Positions 15,862 to 24,293 are shown, numbered from the stretch's first letter. The stretch is DNA of 64,000 bases from Thetidibacter halocola (GCF_018224955.1 NZ_JAGTUU010000005.1:186001-250000), one strand, 5' to 3'. The notes: a model not told the origin generated them from the letters alone. Made by a program: numbers and translations.

Positions 15862-16935
15862 TCAGTCTGCACCGATGTAGTCGAGCACGTTCTCAAGCCA
15901 GCCAAGGCTGGATGGAAAGCGCAGCGCCAACCTGCGCAACGCCGGTCCCTGCCGTCTGAGGAATACGACTGCGAACCCACCCAGACGCCATTTCCACTTC
16001 GCCAATTCCTGATCGTGCACCGCGTCCATCGCGTCGATTTCGCGTCGAGCCGCAGTTCCGGAAGTTATCTCTTGTAGTGCCTTTTCGCCGATTGCGCGCC
16101 CGATTTCGCGCGTAGAGGCGTCAAGCCCGCTTGCCGCAATGTCGTCCGCATCCGGCCCGGTTGCGGCATCGACCGCGTCGCGATAGTCGCGGGCAAGCCC
16201 TGCCTCCACCTCCGGCGAGGTGCGCAGGGCTTCGGCCACGTCCAAGTAGTCGTCGCGCGCCGCGCGCACCGTCTCGGGTTTGGCGGCGTCGCGCCCGGCG
16301 GTGTCGCGGTCGGCCTTGTAGTCCAGCCAATCCTGGAACCGGTCGGCATACCGGTCAATCTCTTCGGCAAAGCCCTTCAGGTCGTCATCGGCACCAAGTG
16401 GCAATTCGCGCAGAAACGCGGCGTTGCGCGACAGCCGGACAAGCCGTTGCCCGGCCATGCCGATCTCGATGCTCCGACGGGGGTCGTAGGCCTCGCCCAT
16501 CGCCGCCTCGAACTGGTCGAGGAACTTTAGCAGGGGCGCGTTGTTGCTGATCTCGAAAGCGTCGCGGAAGTTGCCGACATAGCGTTTCAGCGCCTGCCAG
16601 CCATCTTCGGCCCGTCGCTCTGCCTCTGCCGAGGACAGGGGAGCGCCGCCGCCCCGCACAAGCTGTCCGTCCTCGAACCTTGGCACAAGGGGGGCCGGGC
16701 GCTGTGGCGGCAGCGCGGGGAGCGGCGCCGTGGCGCGGCTGCCCTCGACCTGATCCGGGGTCTCCGGCGCCGCTGCCCCGGTTCCCGGCGGCACCCAATC
16801 CTCGAGGTAGGCGAACAGGGTGCGGGCGCGCTCGGCGGCGTCCTTGATCTGGGCGATCTCCGCGATGCGGGGATCGGCGCGTGTTGCGCCGCTGTTGGTG
16901 AAGGTCAAGCCTTTTGCAAAAGGTTTGTCGATCAA
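15862..16935 (-). CDS. C-terminal part of an LRR protein, separated by an in-frame amber codon
   Basis: 357 codons open from a TTG at 16935 if read alone. It is in exactly the same frame as the LRR gene at 16951-17382 and is divided from it only by one TAG at 16951-16953. The codons just after the stop read RGLSQL, matching the QGLSAL that follows the conserved leucine in each upstream repeat. The true protein was therefore probably one chain of about 505 residues. The part after the repeats is charged and helical, with a Pro/Ala-rich linker at about residues 50-90 and a hydrophobic stretch (LGGFAVVFLRRQG) near the C-terminus. I do not recognise a domain. No good ribosome-binding site precedes 16935, so this half is probably not made independently. 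Confidence 0.6.
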   Translation of the reverse strand: MIDKPFAKGLTFTNSGATRADPRIAEIAQIKDAAERARTLFAYLEDWVPPGTGAAAPETPDQVEGSRATAPLPALPPQRPAPLVPRFEDGQLVRGGGAPLSSAEAERRAEDGWQALKRYVGNFRDAFEISNNAPLLKFLDQFEAAMGEAYDPRRSIEIGMAGQRLVRLSRNAAFLRELPLGADDDLKGFAEEIDRYADRFQDWLDYKADRDTAGRDAAKPETVRAARDDYLDVAEALRTSPEVEAGLARDYRDAVDAATGPDADDIAASGLDASTREIGRAIGEKALQEITSGTAARREIDAMDAVHDQELAKWKWRLGGFAVVFLRRQGPALRRLALRFPSSLGWLENVLDYIGAD

Positions 16936-16950
16936 TTGCGACAGTCCGCG

Positions 16951-17382
16951 CTAAGGGCGCAGGTCGAGGGCGGCGCAGCCGTCGAGCGCCAGATCTCGCA
17001 GCGCGGAGAGGCCCTGCAGCGGGGTCAGGTCGGTGACGGCGGTGCCCTCGAGAGTCAGCCACTGCAGCGCGGAGAGGCCCTGCAGCGGAGTCAGGTCGGT
17101 CACGCCTGTTTTGTTGAAAGACAGCGCCCGCAGCGCGGAGAGGCCTTGCAGCGGGGTCAGGTCGGTGACAAAGGTTCCGTCCAGAGATATGCTTTCGAGT
17201 GATTTAAATTCCGCGATCTGTTCCGGAATGACACGCAAATTCCAATGCGCATTATTGCTCGCGCTCAAATTTAGAGTGGTCTGTCTGGATTTCTTTGCGA
17301 ATTCAATAAGCTCTGACGCACCTGAGTAAGCCATTCCGGCCGAATTTGACTGTCTCAACTGATGTTCATCATTACTGGCCAT
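16951..17382 (-). CDS. leucine-rich repeat protein, N-terminal part ending at an amber codon
   Basis: A 143-residue product starting at an ATG with GGAG upstream. After an AT-rich, non-repetitive N-terminus come three nearly identical 22-residue repeats built on VTDLTPLQGLSAL. At DNA level they are 66-bp tandem copies starting near 17001, 17067 and 17133. A fourth unit begins DLRP and then hits TAG where the other units have leucine. The reading frame continues without another stop for 362 codons. This looks like a single nonsense change in a longer LRR gene, or programmed readthrough. LRR proteins mediate protein-protein contacts; the partner here is unknown. The lower GC of 17170-17382 suggests separate ancestry for the N-terminus. 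Confidence 0.7.
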   Translation of the reverse strand: MASNDEHQLRQSNSAGMAYSGASELIEFAKKSRQTTLNLSASNNAHWNLRVIPEQIAEFKSLESISLDGTFVTDLTPLQGLSALRALSFNKTGVTDLTPLQGLSALQWLTLEGTAVTDLTPLQGLSALRDLALDGCAALDLRP

Positions 17383-17404
17383 CTTCAGTCTCCGCTCACC
17401 GCAC

Positions 17405-18370
17405 TCACCCCTCCAGCGCCCGCAGGAACACGCCCGGGTCGACGTTGCCGCCCGAGATCGTGACGATCACTGCGTCGCCCTCAAAGGCCTGCGCGTGGAA
17501 CAGGGCGGCGGCCAGCGCCACGGCGCCGCCGGGCTCAGACACCACCTTGAGATGGGCAAAGGCCAGCGCCATGGCGCGCAGCACTTCGTCGTCGGTCACG
17601 ACAAGCCCGGGACCGGCGAGGCGGTGCAGGATCGGAAAGGTCAGCGCCCCGGGCATCGGCGTCAGGATCGCATCGCACAGGCCCGCTTCGGGCCCTTCGT
17701 TCCGGACGCGCGACCCGACGGCGAGGCTGCGCGCCGTATCGTCGAAGCCCTGCGGTTCCGCCGTGCGCACGCGCAGGCCGGGCGCGCGGGCCTCCAGCGC
17801 CAGCGCGATCCCCGCCGACAGCCCGCCGCCGCCGCAGCAGACCACGACGTCGGCCTGCGTCACGCCCTCGTCGGCGGCCTGCTCGGCGATCTCCAGCCCG
17901 CAGGTGCCTTGCCCGGCGATCACCTGCGGGTCGTCGAAGGGCTTGATGAGGGTCAGGCCACGGCTTTCCGACAGCGCCGCGCCGATGGCGTCGCGGTCGT
18001 CCTTGAGCCGGTCATACAGCACCACCTCGGCCCCCAGCGCCTTCGTCCCCTCGATCTTGGCCACGGGCGCGGTGGAGGGCATGATGATGACCGCCGGAAC
18101 CCCGTGCATCTGCGCAGCCCGGGCCACGCCCTGCGCGTGGTTGCCGGAGGAGAAGGCGACCACGCCGTTGCTCCGGGTCTCTTCCGGCAGGGCCGAGACC
18201 GCCGCCCAGCCGCCGCGTGCCTTGAAGCTGCCGGTGTGCTGGAGGCATTCGCATTTCACCATCACCCGCCGCCCGGAGATGGCATCGAGCCTGGGCGAGG
18301 AGAGCAGCGGCGTGCGCCGGATATGGCCTTGTGCCCGCCCTGCCGCGGCCTCGATCATCGCGATGTCCAT
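17405..18370 (-). CDS. PLP-dependent threonine/serine dehydratase
   Basis: A 321-residue fold-type II PLP enzyme. The PLP lysine is K50 in HTGSFKARGG, the cofactor-phosphate loop is SSGNHAQGVA, and CGGGGLSAG is the glycine loop. There is no C-terminal ACT domain, so this is the catabolic or serine-racemase-like type, not allosteric biosynthetic IlvA. It probably deaminates threonine or serine to the 2-oxoacid and ammonia. Related enzymes of the same size racemise serine or dehydrate hydroxyaspartate, and sequence alone does not exclude these. The ATG at 18370 gives the usual short N-terminus. It is divergent from the DUF1643 gene. Confidence 0.88.
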   Translation of the reverse strand: MDIAMIEAAAGRAQGHIRRTPLLSSPRLDAISGRRVMVKCECLQHTGSFKARGGWAAVSALPEETRSNGVVAFSSGNHAQGVARAAQMHGVPAVIIMPSTAPVAKIEGTKALGAEVVLYDRLKDDRDAIGAALSESRGLTLIKPFDDPQVIAGQGTCGLEIAEQAADEGVTQADVVVCCGGGGLSAGIALALEARAPGLRVRTAEPQGFDDTARSLAVGSRVRNEGPEAGLCDAILTPMPGALTFPILHRLAGPGLVVTDDEVLRAMALAFAHLKVVSEPGGAVALAAALFHAQAFEGDAVIVTISGGNVDPGVFLRALEG

Positions 18371-18409
18371 GCGCTTGCCTTTCGTTTTCCTGGGGGTCAA
18401 ACCGGGGTC

Positions 18410-18925
18410 ATGATCGAACGCCGCGCGACGAAGGACAATGTGGAAAGCGCCGCTTTCTACTCGCCCTGCATGGCCTATCGCCTGGGGCTGGAGCGGCGCT
18501 GGGCGCCAGGGCCAAGCCTGCTCTACGTCATGCTGAATCCCTCGACCGCCACCGAGGATCGCAACGACCCGACCATCGAGCGCTGCCAGCGCCGGGCGGT
18601 GGCGCTGGGTTTTGGCGCGATGCGGATCGCCAACCTGTTCGGGTTTCGCGCCACGCGGCCGCAGGACCTGCGCCGCGCCACCGATCCCGTGGGGCCGGAA
18701 AACGACGCGCTGCTCTGGCAATGGGCGGCGCAGGCCGATATGACGCTGGCGGCCTGGGGCGTGCATGGCGCGCACCTGGGCCGCGGCCCACAGGTGGCCG
18801 CAAGGCTGGACGGCGACGTGCGGCACCTCGGGTTGACCCGGGCCGGCCATCCGCGCCACCCTTTGTACGTGTCCTACGATACGGCACCGATTTCCTGGCC
18901 GAAGGAGGCCCGTCATGCGCGATGA
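18410..18925 (+). CDS. DUF1643 family protein
   Basis: A 171-residue protein with the hallmark DUF1643 block LLYVMLNPSTATEDRNDPTI near residues 38-57, followed by RCQRRA and the nearby IANLFGFRAT. The family is widespread and of unknown function; a nucleic-acid-related role has been suggested from its phage occurrence, but I know of no proof. The gene is divergent from the dehydratase, with 39 nt between the two start codons. It overlaps the next gene by 11 bases, so the two are coupled. Confidence 0.85.
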   Translation: MIERRATKDNVESAAFYSPCMAYRLGLERRWAPGPSLLYVMLNPSTATEDRNDPTIERCQRRAVALGFGAMRIANLFGFRATRPQDLRRATDPVGPENDALLWQWAAQADMTLAAWGVHGAHLGRGPQVAARLDGDVRHLGLTRAGHPRHPLYVSYDTAPISWPKEARHAR

Positions 18926-19187
18926 CAGCAAGACCGATGAAAGCATGGCGCGGCTGGCGCAGGCGGTGGAGACGCTGAACCGGCACAAGTTCATGCGGAT
19001 GCACGATTCGACCCTACGGATGATGTGGACGCAGTTCCTTCGCGGCCTCGCGCTGGGCCTTGGCACGGCGCTGGGCGCCTCGGTTCTGGTCTCGGGCATC
19101 GTGCTGGTGCTGACACAGTTCGAATGGGTGCCGTTCCTCGGCGAGTTCGCCACGCAGATCATCGACGAAATCCAGATCGAGCGGTGA
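18915..19187 (+). CDS. small membrane protein, DUF5665-like
   Basis: A 90-residue protein with a charged N-terminal helix and one hydrophobic segment (about 44-68) beginning LRGLALGLGTALGASVLVSG, then a short tail. Conserved features such as LNRHKFMRMHDS before the membrane span are what I associate with DUF5665 proteins. Function is unknown. The start codon lies inside the end of the DUF1643 gene and has a GGAGG Shine-Dalgarno (18903-18907) in that gene. Confidence 0.75.
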   Translation: MRDDSKTDESMARLAQAVETLNRHKFMRMHDSTLRMMWTQFLRGLALGLGTALGASVLVSGIVLVLTQFEWVPFLGEFATQIIDEIQIER

Positions 19188-19257
19188 CGCGCTAACTGTT
19201 TCTTATCTGGAAACGGTCAGACTGCCCACATCGCGCGAGAGGCCAGTCGCCCGGCGC

Positions 19258-19692
19258 ATGGACCGGAGTCGTGGCATGTATCTTCTGGCCGGCCTGCTGG
19301 GCATGATGGTTCTGGGGTCGCTGGTGATCATCGGCACCCGGGGGATGGAGGCCCGCGTGCCCGTCCTGCCGCCCGCGCCGCCGGATCGCGGTGACGGGCC
19401 AAGGCCGTCGCTCTTTGCGCGGCTGGGGCTGGCCGGGGCCGGGGCCGCGGCGCGACAGGCATCTTTCCTTGCGGATTACGACCCGGCCGAGGATCAGCTT
19501 GTCATCATCTACGACGACAGCTTGGGCGGCGAGCCTGGCTTCGAGATGCGGCTGAATCCCGACGATCCGACGGTGACGGATTTCCTCGTCGACGGCGTGC
19601 TGGTCCTGTCCATGCCTACAGCGCAGGTGCCGATGCCGCGCGCCATCGCCCTGCTGGGCGAAAGCGCCGCCGCGGCCCTGGGCCTGGGCTGA
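19258..19692 (+). CDS. hypothetical membrane-anchored protein
   Basis: A 144-residue protein with one N-terminal transmembrane or uncleaved signal segment (about 8-26, [19 protein letters not shown]). A Pro-rich linker and an extracytoplasmic part follow. Residues about 71-122 read [16 protein letters not shown], then [18 protein letters not shown]. This beta-rich pattern resembles segments of calcium-binding secreted proteins in Rhodobacterales, but I cannot name a family. It follows the DUF5665-like gene by 70 nt and precedes rpsO. A terminator-like hairpin follows at 19750. Confidence 0.65.
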   Translation: MDRSRGMYLLAGLLGMMVLGSLVIIGTRGMEARVPVLPPAPPDRGDGPRPSLFARLGLAGAGAAARQASFLADYDPAEDQLVIIYDDSLGGEPGFEMRLNPDDPTVTDFLVDGVLVLSMPTAQVPMPRAIALLGESAAAALGLG

Positions 19693-19749
19693 GGGCGCCA
19701 CGGCAGAAAGGGCTTTGCTTTCGCACGGCAATCGTCTAAACGCGCGCAT

Positions 19750-19776
19750 CCCCGCCGGACGATCCTGCGGGGCTTT
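19750..19776 (+). terminator. candidate terminator before rpsO
   Basis: CCCCGC (19750-19755) pairs with GCGGGG (19767-19772) around an 11-nt loop and is followed by CTTTCTCC. The stem is GC-rich but short and the T-run imperfect. It sits between the membrane-anchored protein and rpsO. Confidence 0.4.
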
Positions 19777-19843
19777 CTCCACGGGCCTTGCTGGACGACA
19801 TCCCGGCTTGTGCCATAACCCTTTGACCCGAAAGGAGACCCCG

Positions 19844-20113
19844 ATGTCGATCACGGCTGAGGAAAAGACCCGCCTGATGAAGGAATACGCCACCAAGGAA
19901 GGCGACACCGGTTCGCCCGAAGTGCAGGTGGCCATCCTGACCTCGCGCATCTCGACGCTGACCGAGCATTTCAAGACCCACAAGAAGGACAACCACTCGC
20001 GTCGTGGCCTTCTGATGATGGTCGCCCAGCGCCGCAAGCTGCTGGACTATCTCAAGGGCAAGGACGAGGGCCGCTATACCTCGCTCATCCAGAGCCTCGG
20101 CATCCGCCGCTGA
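19844..20113 (+). CDS. rpsO: 30S ribosomal protein S15
   Basis: The 89-residue S15 is at its standard length and complete. Family motifs are visible: [17 protein letters not shown] near residues 21-37, [19 protein letters not shown] in the 16S-binding helices, and [13 protein letters not shown] near the C-terminus. S15 binds the central domain of 16S rRNA early in 30S assembly. The ATG at 19844 has an AAGGAG site seven bases upstream, and a strong intrinsic terminator follows at 20141. In many bacteria pnp follows rpsO. Here it does not; a GNAT gene comes next. Confidence 0.98.
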   Translation: MSITAEEKTRLMKEYATKEGDTGSPEVQVAILTSRISTLTEHFKTHKKDNHSRRGLLMMVAQRRKLLDYLKGKDEGRYTSLIQSLGIRR

Positions 20114-20140
20114 ACCCAGCGCACCGGACCGGAATGCGAA

Positions 20141-20170
20141 CCGCGCCTGCGAGGGCGCGGTTTTTCTTTT
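20141..20170 (+). terminator. intrinsic terminator of rpsO
   Basis: CCGCGCC (20141-20147) pairs perfectly with GGCGCGG (20154-20160) around a 6-nt loop and is followed directly by TTTTTCTTTT. It lies 27 nt past the rpsO stop. This is a classical Rho-independent terminator. Confidence 0.85.
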
Positions 20171-20338
20171 TCACCCGCCGCCGGGACGGGCGGGCGAGGC
20201 CGGGGACGCGTATCGCGGGCGAACCCGATGCGGGTCGGGCCTTGGGCTTGCCTTCGCGTGACGCTGGCACGATGCTGACGCGGACCCGGGAAGGCGTTGC
20301 GCCTATCCATTGCAAGTAGCCCGGAAGGAGATTGGACA

Positions 20339-20812
20339 GTGACCGGCACGACAGACCAGCCGCTGCGCTTCCGGCGCGCCCTTCGCGCCGACCTGCCTGC
20401 GATCGTCGCCCTGCTTGCGGATGACGACTTGGGCCGGGCGCGGGAAAGCGCCGCGCAGGCGGTGGACCCGGTGTATGTCGCGGCCTTCGAGGTCATCGCC
20501 GCCGATGCCAACCAGATCCTGGCCGTGGCGGACCTTGGCGGAGAGGTGATCGGCTGCATGCAGATCACCTTCATCCCCGGCCTGTCCCGCCGGGGTGCGT
20601 GGCGGGGGCAACTGGAAAGCGTGCGCGTGGCCTCGCATCTGCGCGGGCGCGGGATAGGCGAGCAGTTCCTGGACTGGGCCATCGGGCAATGCCGTGAGCG
20701 CGGATGCGGGCTGGTGCAATTGACGACCGACCGGCAGCGGCTGGATGCGCTGCGTTTCTACGAGAGGCTCGGCTTTGTGCCGAGCCACAACGGGATGAAG
20801 CGCCAGCTTTGA
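20339..20812 (+). CDS. GNAT family N-acetyltransferase
   Basis: A 157-residue single GNAT domain. The acetyl-CoA pyrophosphate loop is HLRGRGIGEQFLDWAI near residues 100-115, followed by the C-terminal LDALRFYERLGFVPSHNGMK. Both are diagnostic. The start is taken as GTG at 20339 because GGAAGGAG lies eight bases upstream; no ATG is better placed. The acceptor substrate (amine, amino acid or protein N-terminus) cannot be inferred. It stands between the rpsO terminator and the convergent hisE gene. Confidence 0.9.
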   Translation: MTGTTDQPLRFRRALRADLPAIVALLADDDLGRARESAAQAVDPVYVAAFEVIAADANQILAVADLGGEVIGCMQITFIPGLSRRGAWRGQLESVRVASHLRGRGIGEQFLDWAIGQCRERGCGLVQLTTDRQRLDALRFYERLGFVPSHNGMKRQL

Positions 20813-20847
20813 CGCCTTGGGCCGGGCGTGGGCGTGCGGACCAGGGA

Positions 20848-21168
20848 TCAGCCCTTGCGCGCGGCCTTTTCCGCGAGGCCCGACTGTCCCTGCCGCCTCG
20901 CAAGTTCGGCCATCACGTCCGACAGGGCCACGCCGCGCGATTCCAACATCACCAGCAGGTGGAACAGCACGTCTGCCGCCTCTGACTTCAGCCCGTCGCG
21001 GTCGCCCTTGACCGCCTCGATCACCGCCTCGATGGCTTCCTCGCCGAATTTCTCGGCCACCTTCTCGGGGCCCTTGGCCAGCAGCTTGGCCGTCCAGGAC
21101 TCGTCGGGTGCGGCCTGTGCGCGTTCGGCCACGATGGCGGCGAGGTCTTCGAGCGTGAAGTCGGTCAT
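20848..21168 (-). CDS. hisE: phosphoribosyl-ATP pyrophosphatase
   Basis: A 106-residue HisE, which hydrolyses phosphoribosyl-ATP to phosphoribosyl-AMP in step two of histidine synthesis. The all-alpha MazG-like fold is recognised by [20 protein letters not shown] and the metal-binding [13 protein letters not shown]. It is stand-alone and not fused to HisI, as in alphaproteobacteria generally. The start codon overlaps the hisF stop by one base (TGATG), so translation is coupled. Confidence 0.95.
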   Translation of the reverse strand: MTDFTLEDLAAIVAERAQAAPDESWTAKLLAKGPEKVAEKFGEEAIEAVIEAVKGDRDGLKSEAADVLFHLLVMLESRGVALSDVMAELARRQGQSGLAEKAARKG

Positions 21169-21926
21169 CAGAGCCTCACGGGGATGCCGGCGGCGGCCAT
21201 GTGGGCCTTGGCCTCGGCGATGGTGTATTCGCCGAAATGGAAGATCGACGCGGCGAGGACGGCGCTGGCGTGGCCTTCTGTCACGCCTTCGACGAGGTGA
21301 TCCAGCGTGCCGACGCCCCCGCTCGCGATGACCGGGATGTTCACCGCGTCGGCGATGGTGCGAGTGAGGGGCAGGTTGAAGCCCGCCTTGGTCCCGTCGC
21401 GGTCCATTGAGGTCAGCAGGATCTCTCCAGCGCCCTTTGCGGCGATGGTGATGGCGAAGTCCACGGCGTCGATGCCGGTGGGCTTGCGGCCGCCATGGGT
21501 GAAGATCTCCCACCGACCGGGTTCGACCGTCTTGGCGTCGATGGCGCAGACGATGCACTGGCTGCCGAACTGGTCGGCGGCCTCGGCCACCACGTCGGGG
21601 TTGGCTACGGCGGCAGAGTTGAAGCTGACCTTGTCGGCGCCGGCCAGCAGCAGGGCGCGGACATCCGCGACCGTGCGCACGCCACCGCCCACCGTCAGCG
21701 GGATGAAGCATTGCTCGGCGGTGCGCGTCACAACGTCGAACATGGTGCCGCGATTCTCGTGCGTGGCGTGGATGTCGAGAAAGCAGATCTCGTCCGCGCC
21801 CGCGGCGTCATAGGCGCGCGCAGCGTCGACCGGGTCGCCGGCGTCGCGCAGGTCGACGAAATTCACGCCCTTGACCACGCGGCCATCGGCGACATCGAGA
21901 CAGGGGATGATGCGGGTCTTCAGCAT
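21168..21926 (-). CDS. hisF: imidazole glycerol phosphate synthase subunit HisF
   Basis: A 252-residue TIM barrel that closes the imidazole ring with ammonia supplied by HisH. The N-terminus [19 protein letters not shown] carries the first catalytic aspartate. The second is in the strand [15 protein letters not shown]. The phosphate-binding GGGVRT and ASGGVG segments are also intact. It is first in a hisFE pair on the minus strand. hisA, hisH and hisB lie in the same direction further right but are no longer adjacent. Confidence 0.97.
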   Translation of the reverse strand: MLKTRIIPCLDVADGRVVKGVNFVDLRDAGDPVDAARAYDAAGADEICFLDIHATHENRGTMFDVVTRTAEQCFIPLTVGGGVRTVADVRALLLAGADKVSFNSAAVANPDVVAEAADQFGSQCIVCAIDAKTVEPGRWEIFTHGGRKPTGIDAVDFAITIAAKGAGEILLTSMDRDGTKAGFNLPLTRTIADAVNIPVIASGGVGTLDHLVEGVTEGHASAVLAASIFHFGEYTIAEAKAHMAAAGIPVRL

Positions 21927-21968
21927 GGCTTGCGCTTAGCGCGAAAGCGCGCGCGACGCAAAGCGGTT

Positions 21969-22250
21969 TCAGGGAGTGCGGCGCCGGGCGAGGGCGGTCA
22001 GGGCCAGGCCGATCAGTGCGACCAGCGCCAGCGCCACCACCGGCAGCGTCACCAGCAAAAACCAGCCCGAGACGAACCCGCCATAAAGCGCCTCGCCCCA
22101 GTCGCGTCCGCCGATGAGGCAGGGATTGGCATGGCCCTCGTGCAGGACGCAGCCATGCGCGGCCGCGATCCAGCCAGAGCCGAACGCCGCCGCCAGCGGC
22201 AGCAGGCAGACGAGAATCAGCACGGCCAGCAGGATAAAGGCAAGGCGCAT
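21969..22250 (-). CDS. small hypothetical membrane protein
   Basis: A 93-residue protein with two strong hydrophobic segments (about 3-22 and 60-86). Between them is a short periplasmic loop with two cysteines (C35 and C45, in HGCVLHEG and NPCLIGG) that could form a disulfide. I do not recognise a named family. It reads toward hisF with 42 nt between them, so it may be part of the hisFE transcript. The ATG at 22250 was chosen as the first start that places the membrane segment at the N-terminus. Confidence 0.65.
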   Translation of the reverse strand: MRLAFILLAVLILVCLLPLAAAFGSGWIAAAHGCVLHEGHANPCLIGGRDWGEALYGGFVSGWFLLVTLPVVALALVALIGLALTALARRRTP

Positions 22251-22347
22251 GCCGCAGCCTGCGCCCGCCGAAAGACGCGCGCAAGGCTTGCGGTTGCGGC
22301 CATCCTGCGCGACCAATCGCAGAACAGCGGAGGAGAGAGGACAGATC

Positions 22348-23103
22348 ATGACGGAATGGGCACGCTATCCCAGCCTTGCGGGAAAGACGGTGATCGTCAG
22401 CGGGGGCGCTTCGGGGATCGGCGCCGAGATCGTCCGGGGCTTTGCCGCGAACGGTGCCAGGGTCGGCTTCGTCGATCTCGATGCGACGGGGTCGCAGGCG
22501 CTGGTGGATCAGACCGACGGGGAGGTGGCCTTTGCCATCGCCGACCTGCGCGACATCGACGCGCTGCGCGCCGCGCTGGCATCGCTGAAAGAGCGCCTCG
22601 GCCCGGCCTCGGTGCTGGTGAACAACGCGGCGCGCGACGACCGGCACGACTGGCGCGAGGTGACACCGGACTACTGGGACGAGCGCCAGGCCACCAACCT
22701 GCGGCACATGTTCTTCGCCATCCAGGCGGTGGCACCCGACATGATCGCATTGGGCGGCGGGTCGATCGTCAACATGGGCTCGAACAGCTGGTGGGAGGCG
22801 GGCGGCAATTTCCCGGCCTACACCACGGCCAAGGCGGCGGTGCACGGTCTGACCCGCACAATGGCGCGCGACCTGGGCGGCCACCGGATCCGGGTCAACA
22901 CGGTGGTGCCGGGCTGGATCATGACCGAGCGGCAAAAGCAGCTCTGGGTCACCGAGGACGCGATAGAAAAACACCGCGCCCGGCAATGCCTGCCCGACCT
23001 GATCGCGCCGCATTACGTCGCGCGGATGGTGCTGTTCCTGGCGTCCGACGACGCCGCGATGTGCACGGCCAACAACTACATGGTCGAGGCCGGCTCTATC
23101 TGA
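22348..23103 (+). CDS. short-chain dehydrogenase/reductase (SDR)
   Basis: A 251-residue classical SDR. The nucleotide loop is GGASGIG (19-25), the NNA motif is at 91-93, and the active site has S144 and/or S146 with Y157 and K161 in YTTAK. The cofactor is more likely NAD than NADP because strand two ends in an acidic residue (VDLD). The WW pair next to the catalytic serine is unusual and may shape the pocket. Substrate is unknown; sugar or hydroxy-acid oxidation is common in relatives. A GGAGGAGAG Shine-Dalgarno precedes the ATG. It interrupts the histidine gene region but reads opposite to it. Confidence 0.9.
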   Translation: MTEWARYPSLAGKTVIVSGGASGIGAEIVRGFAANGARVGFVDLDATGSQALVDQTDGEVAFAIADLRDIDALRAALASLKERLGPASVLVNNAARDDRHDWREVTPDYWDERQATNLRHMFFAIQAVAPDMIALGGGSIVNMGSNSWWEAGGNFPAYTTAKAAVHGLTRTMARDLGGHRIRVNTVVPGWIMTERQKQLWVTEDAIEKHRARQCLPDLIAPHYVARMVLFLASDDAAMCTANNYMVEAGSI

Positions 23104-23107
23104 GCGC

Positions 23108-23968
23108 CTATTCCGCGGCCAGCGCCTGGTCGCGGGCGCCGATGATGGCGATCTCGGCCACCACGCCGCGCAGGATGCGCCGGATCTCGTCAAAGCGCGC
23201 ATTGGGTGTGATCGTCGCCTCGTCCATGTAGAGCGCGCGGTCGATTTCCACCTGCACGGCATGCTGTTGCCGCGAGGGGCGGCCATAATGCTGGGTCGAG
23301 AAGGCCCCGGCGAAAGGCGCGTTGCGCGCGACGCGGAACCCGTGCGCGGCAAAGGCCGCCTCGACCCGATCGACGATCTCGGCCGTGGCCGAGGCGCCGA
23401 ACCGGTCGCCGATCACGATCTCGGGCTTGTGCCCGCCGCGCGGCACGGTGTTCTCCACCGCCTCGTGCGGCATCGAGTGGCAATCGATCAGGATGGCCTC
23501 GCCAAAGGCGCCATGCGCCTCGTGCAGCAGGGTTTGCAGCCTCGCGTGATACGGATGCCAGATCCGTGCCAGCCGCGAATCGGCCTCGTCCCGGGTGATC
23601 TTGCCGCGATAGATCGCGCGCCCGCCAGCCACCACCCGCGGCACCACGCCGAGGCCCGAGGCCACGCGCGGGTTGTGACCGCCGCGGCGCACGCCCTCGA
23701 TCAGCGCGGGGTCCAGTTCGTCGGCGGCGCGGTTGAGATCGACATAGGCGCGCGGCGCCCCGGCACACAGCAGCGGGGCCCCGAAATCCGGCGCGCAGCC
23801 AAAGAGATCGTCGACAAACGCATCTTCGGACGACCGGATCGCCTGTTCGTCCAGCATCGTGTGGCGCAGGAAGCTCCAGGGGTAGTCGCGGCTGCTGTGC
23901 GGCGAGGCGAAGACGACGCAGGACGACCGGCGTTCGGGACGGTGCAGATGGTAGGCGACTTTCGGCAT
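23108..23968 (-). CDS. N-formylglutamate amidohydrolase family protein
   Basis: A 286-residue FGase-family hydrolase. SPHSSRDYP near the N-terminus, IRSSEDAFVDDLF, and DCHSMP around residues 163-168 supply the family's metal-binding and catalytic histidines. The founding activity is hydrolysis of N-formylglutamate in histidine catabolism (HutG). No other hut gene is present, and lone members can act on other N-acyl substrates. The gene lies inside the scattered histidine biosynthesis region, which may be chance. It is convergent with the SDR and divergent from tRNA-Val, with a good promoter at 23989-24016. Confidence 0.88.
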   Translation of the reverse strand: MPKVAYHLHRPERRSSCVVFASPHSSRDYPWSFLRHTMLDEQAIRSSEDAFVDDLFGCAPDFGAPLLCAGAPRAYVDLNRAADELDPALIEGVRRGGHNPRVASGLGVVPRVVAGGRAIYRGKITRDEADSRLARIWHPYHARLQTLLHEAHGAFGEAILIDCHSMPHEAVENTVPRGGHKPEIVIGDRFGASATAEIVDRVEAAFAAHGFRVARNAPFAGAFSTQHYGRPSRQQHAVQVEIDRALYMDEATITPNARFDEIRRILRGVVAEIAIIGARDQALAAE

Positions 23969-23988
23969 GCGCGCTCCTGTTTGGGGCA

Positions 23989-24016
23989 AAGATAGACCGA
24001 TTTTTTTCCTTGCCAA
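23989..24016 (-). promoter_or_regulatory. candidate promoter of the N-formylglutamate amidohydrolase gene
   Basis: On the minus strand TTGGCA (24016-24011) and TATCTT (23994-23989) are 16 nt apart, about 20 nt before the ATG. It lies back-to-back with a plus-strand promoter toward tRNA-Val. Confidence 0.5.
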
Positions 24017-24022
24017 AAGCCC

Positions 24023-24051
24023 TTGATCCCGGTTTCGACTCCTTTTATAGA
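24023..24051 (+). promoter_or_regulatory. candidate promoter toward tRNA-Val
   Basis: TTGATC (24023-24028) and TATAGA (24046-24051) are separated by exactly 17 nt. A GC-rich hairpin GGCGCGG-AACC-CCGCGCC (24062-24079) followed by CTTTTGTTT lies between it and the tRNA. Either some transcripts end early or this is not the main tRNA promoter. Confidence 0.4.
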
Positions 24052-24142
24052 CCGCTCCACCGGCGCGGAACCCCGCGCCCTTTTGTTTCCCGGCAACGTG
24101 GCCGGGTGGACGCAAGGGCAGGGAGACCAAGACGGAACATAG

Positions 24143-24217
24143 GGGTGATTAGCTCAGCGGTAGAGCACTTCGTTGACATCGAAGGGGTCACTGGTTCGAT
24201 CCCAGTATCGCCCACCA
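24143..24217 (+). tRNA. tRNA-Val (anticodon GAC)
   Basis: A 75-nt cloverleaf with CCA encoded. The acceptor stem is GGGTGAT with ATCGCCC, the D arm GCTC/GAGC, the anticodon stem CTTCG/CGAAG with loop TTGACAT, and the T arm ACTGG/CCAGT with loop TTCGATC. The GAC anticodon reads GUC and GUU valine codons. rpmJ follows 76 nt downstream on the same strand and may share the transcript. Confidence 0.96.
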
Positions 24218-24293
24218 TTTTTCACCGCTCCGGGCCTGCTCCGGGGTAAACGCAACGCAGGCGCTCGCGCGCCGAGACAAGGGGAAAGCGATC

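Noticed and set aside
17001-17170. Tandem 66-bp repeats as a possible CRISPR or minisatellite array
   Set aside because: They are in frame, have no spacers, and encode 22-residue leucine-rich repeats, so they belong to the protein.
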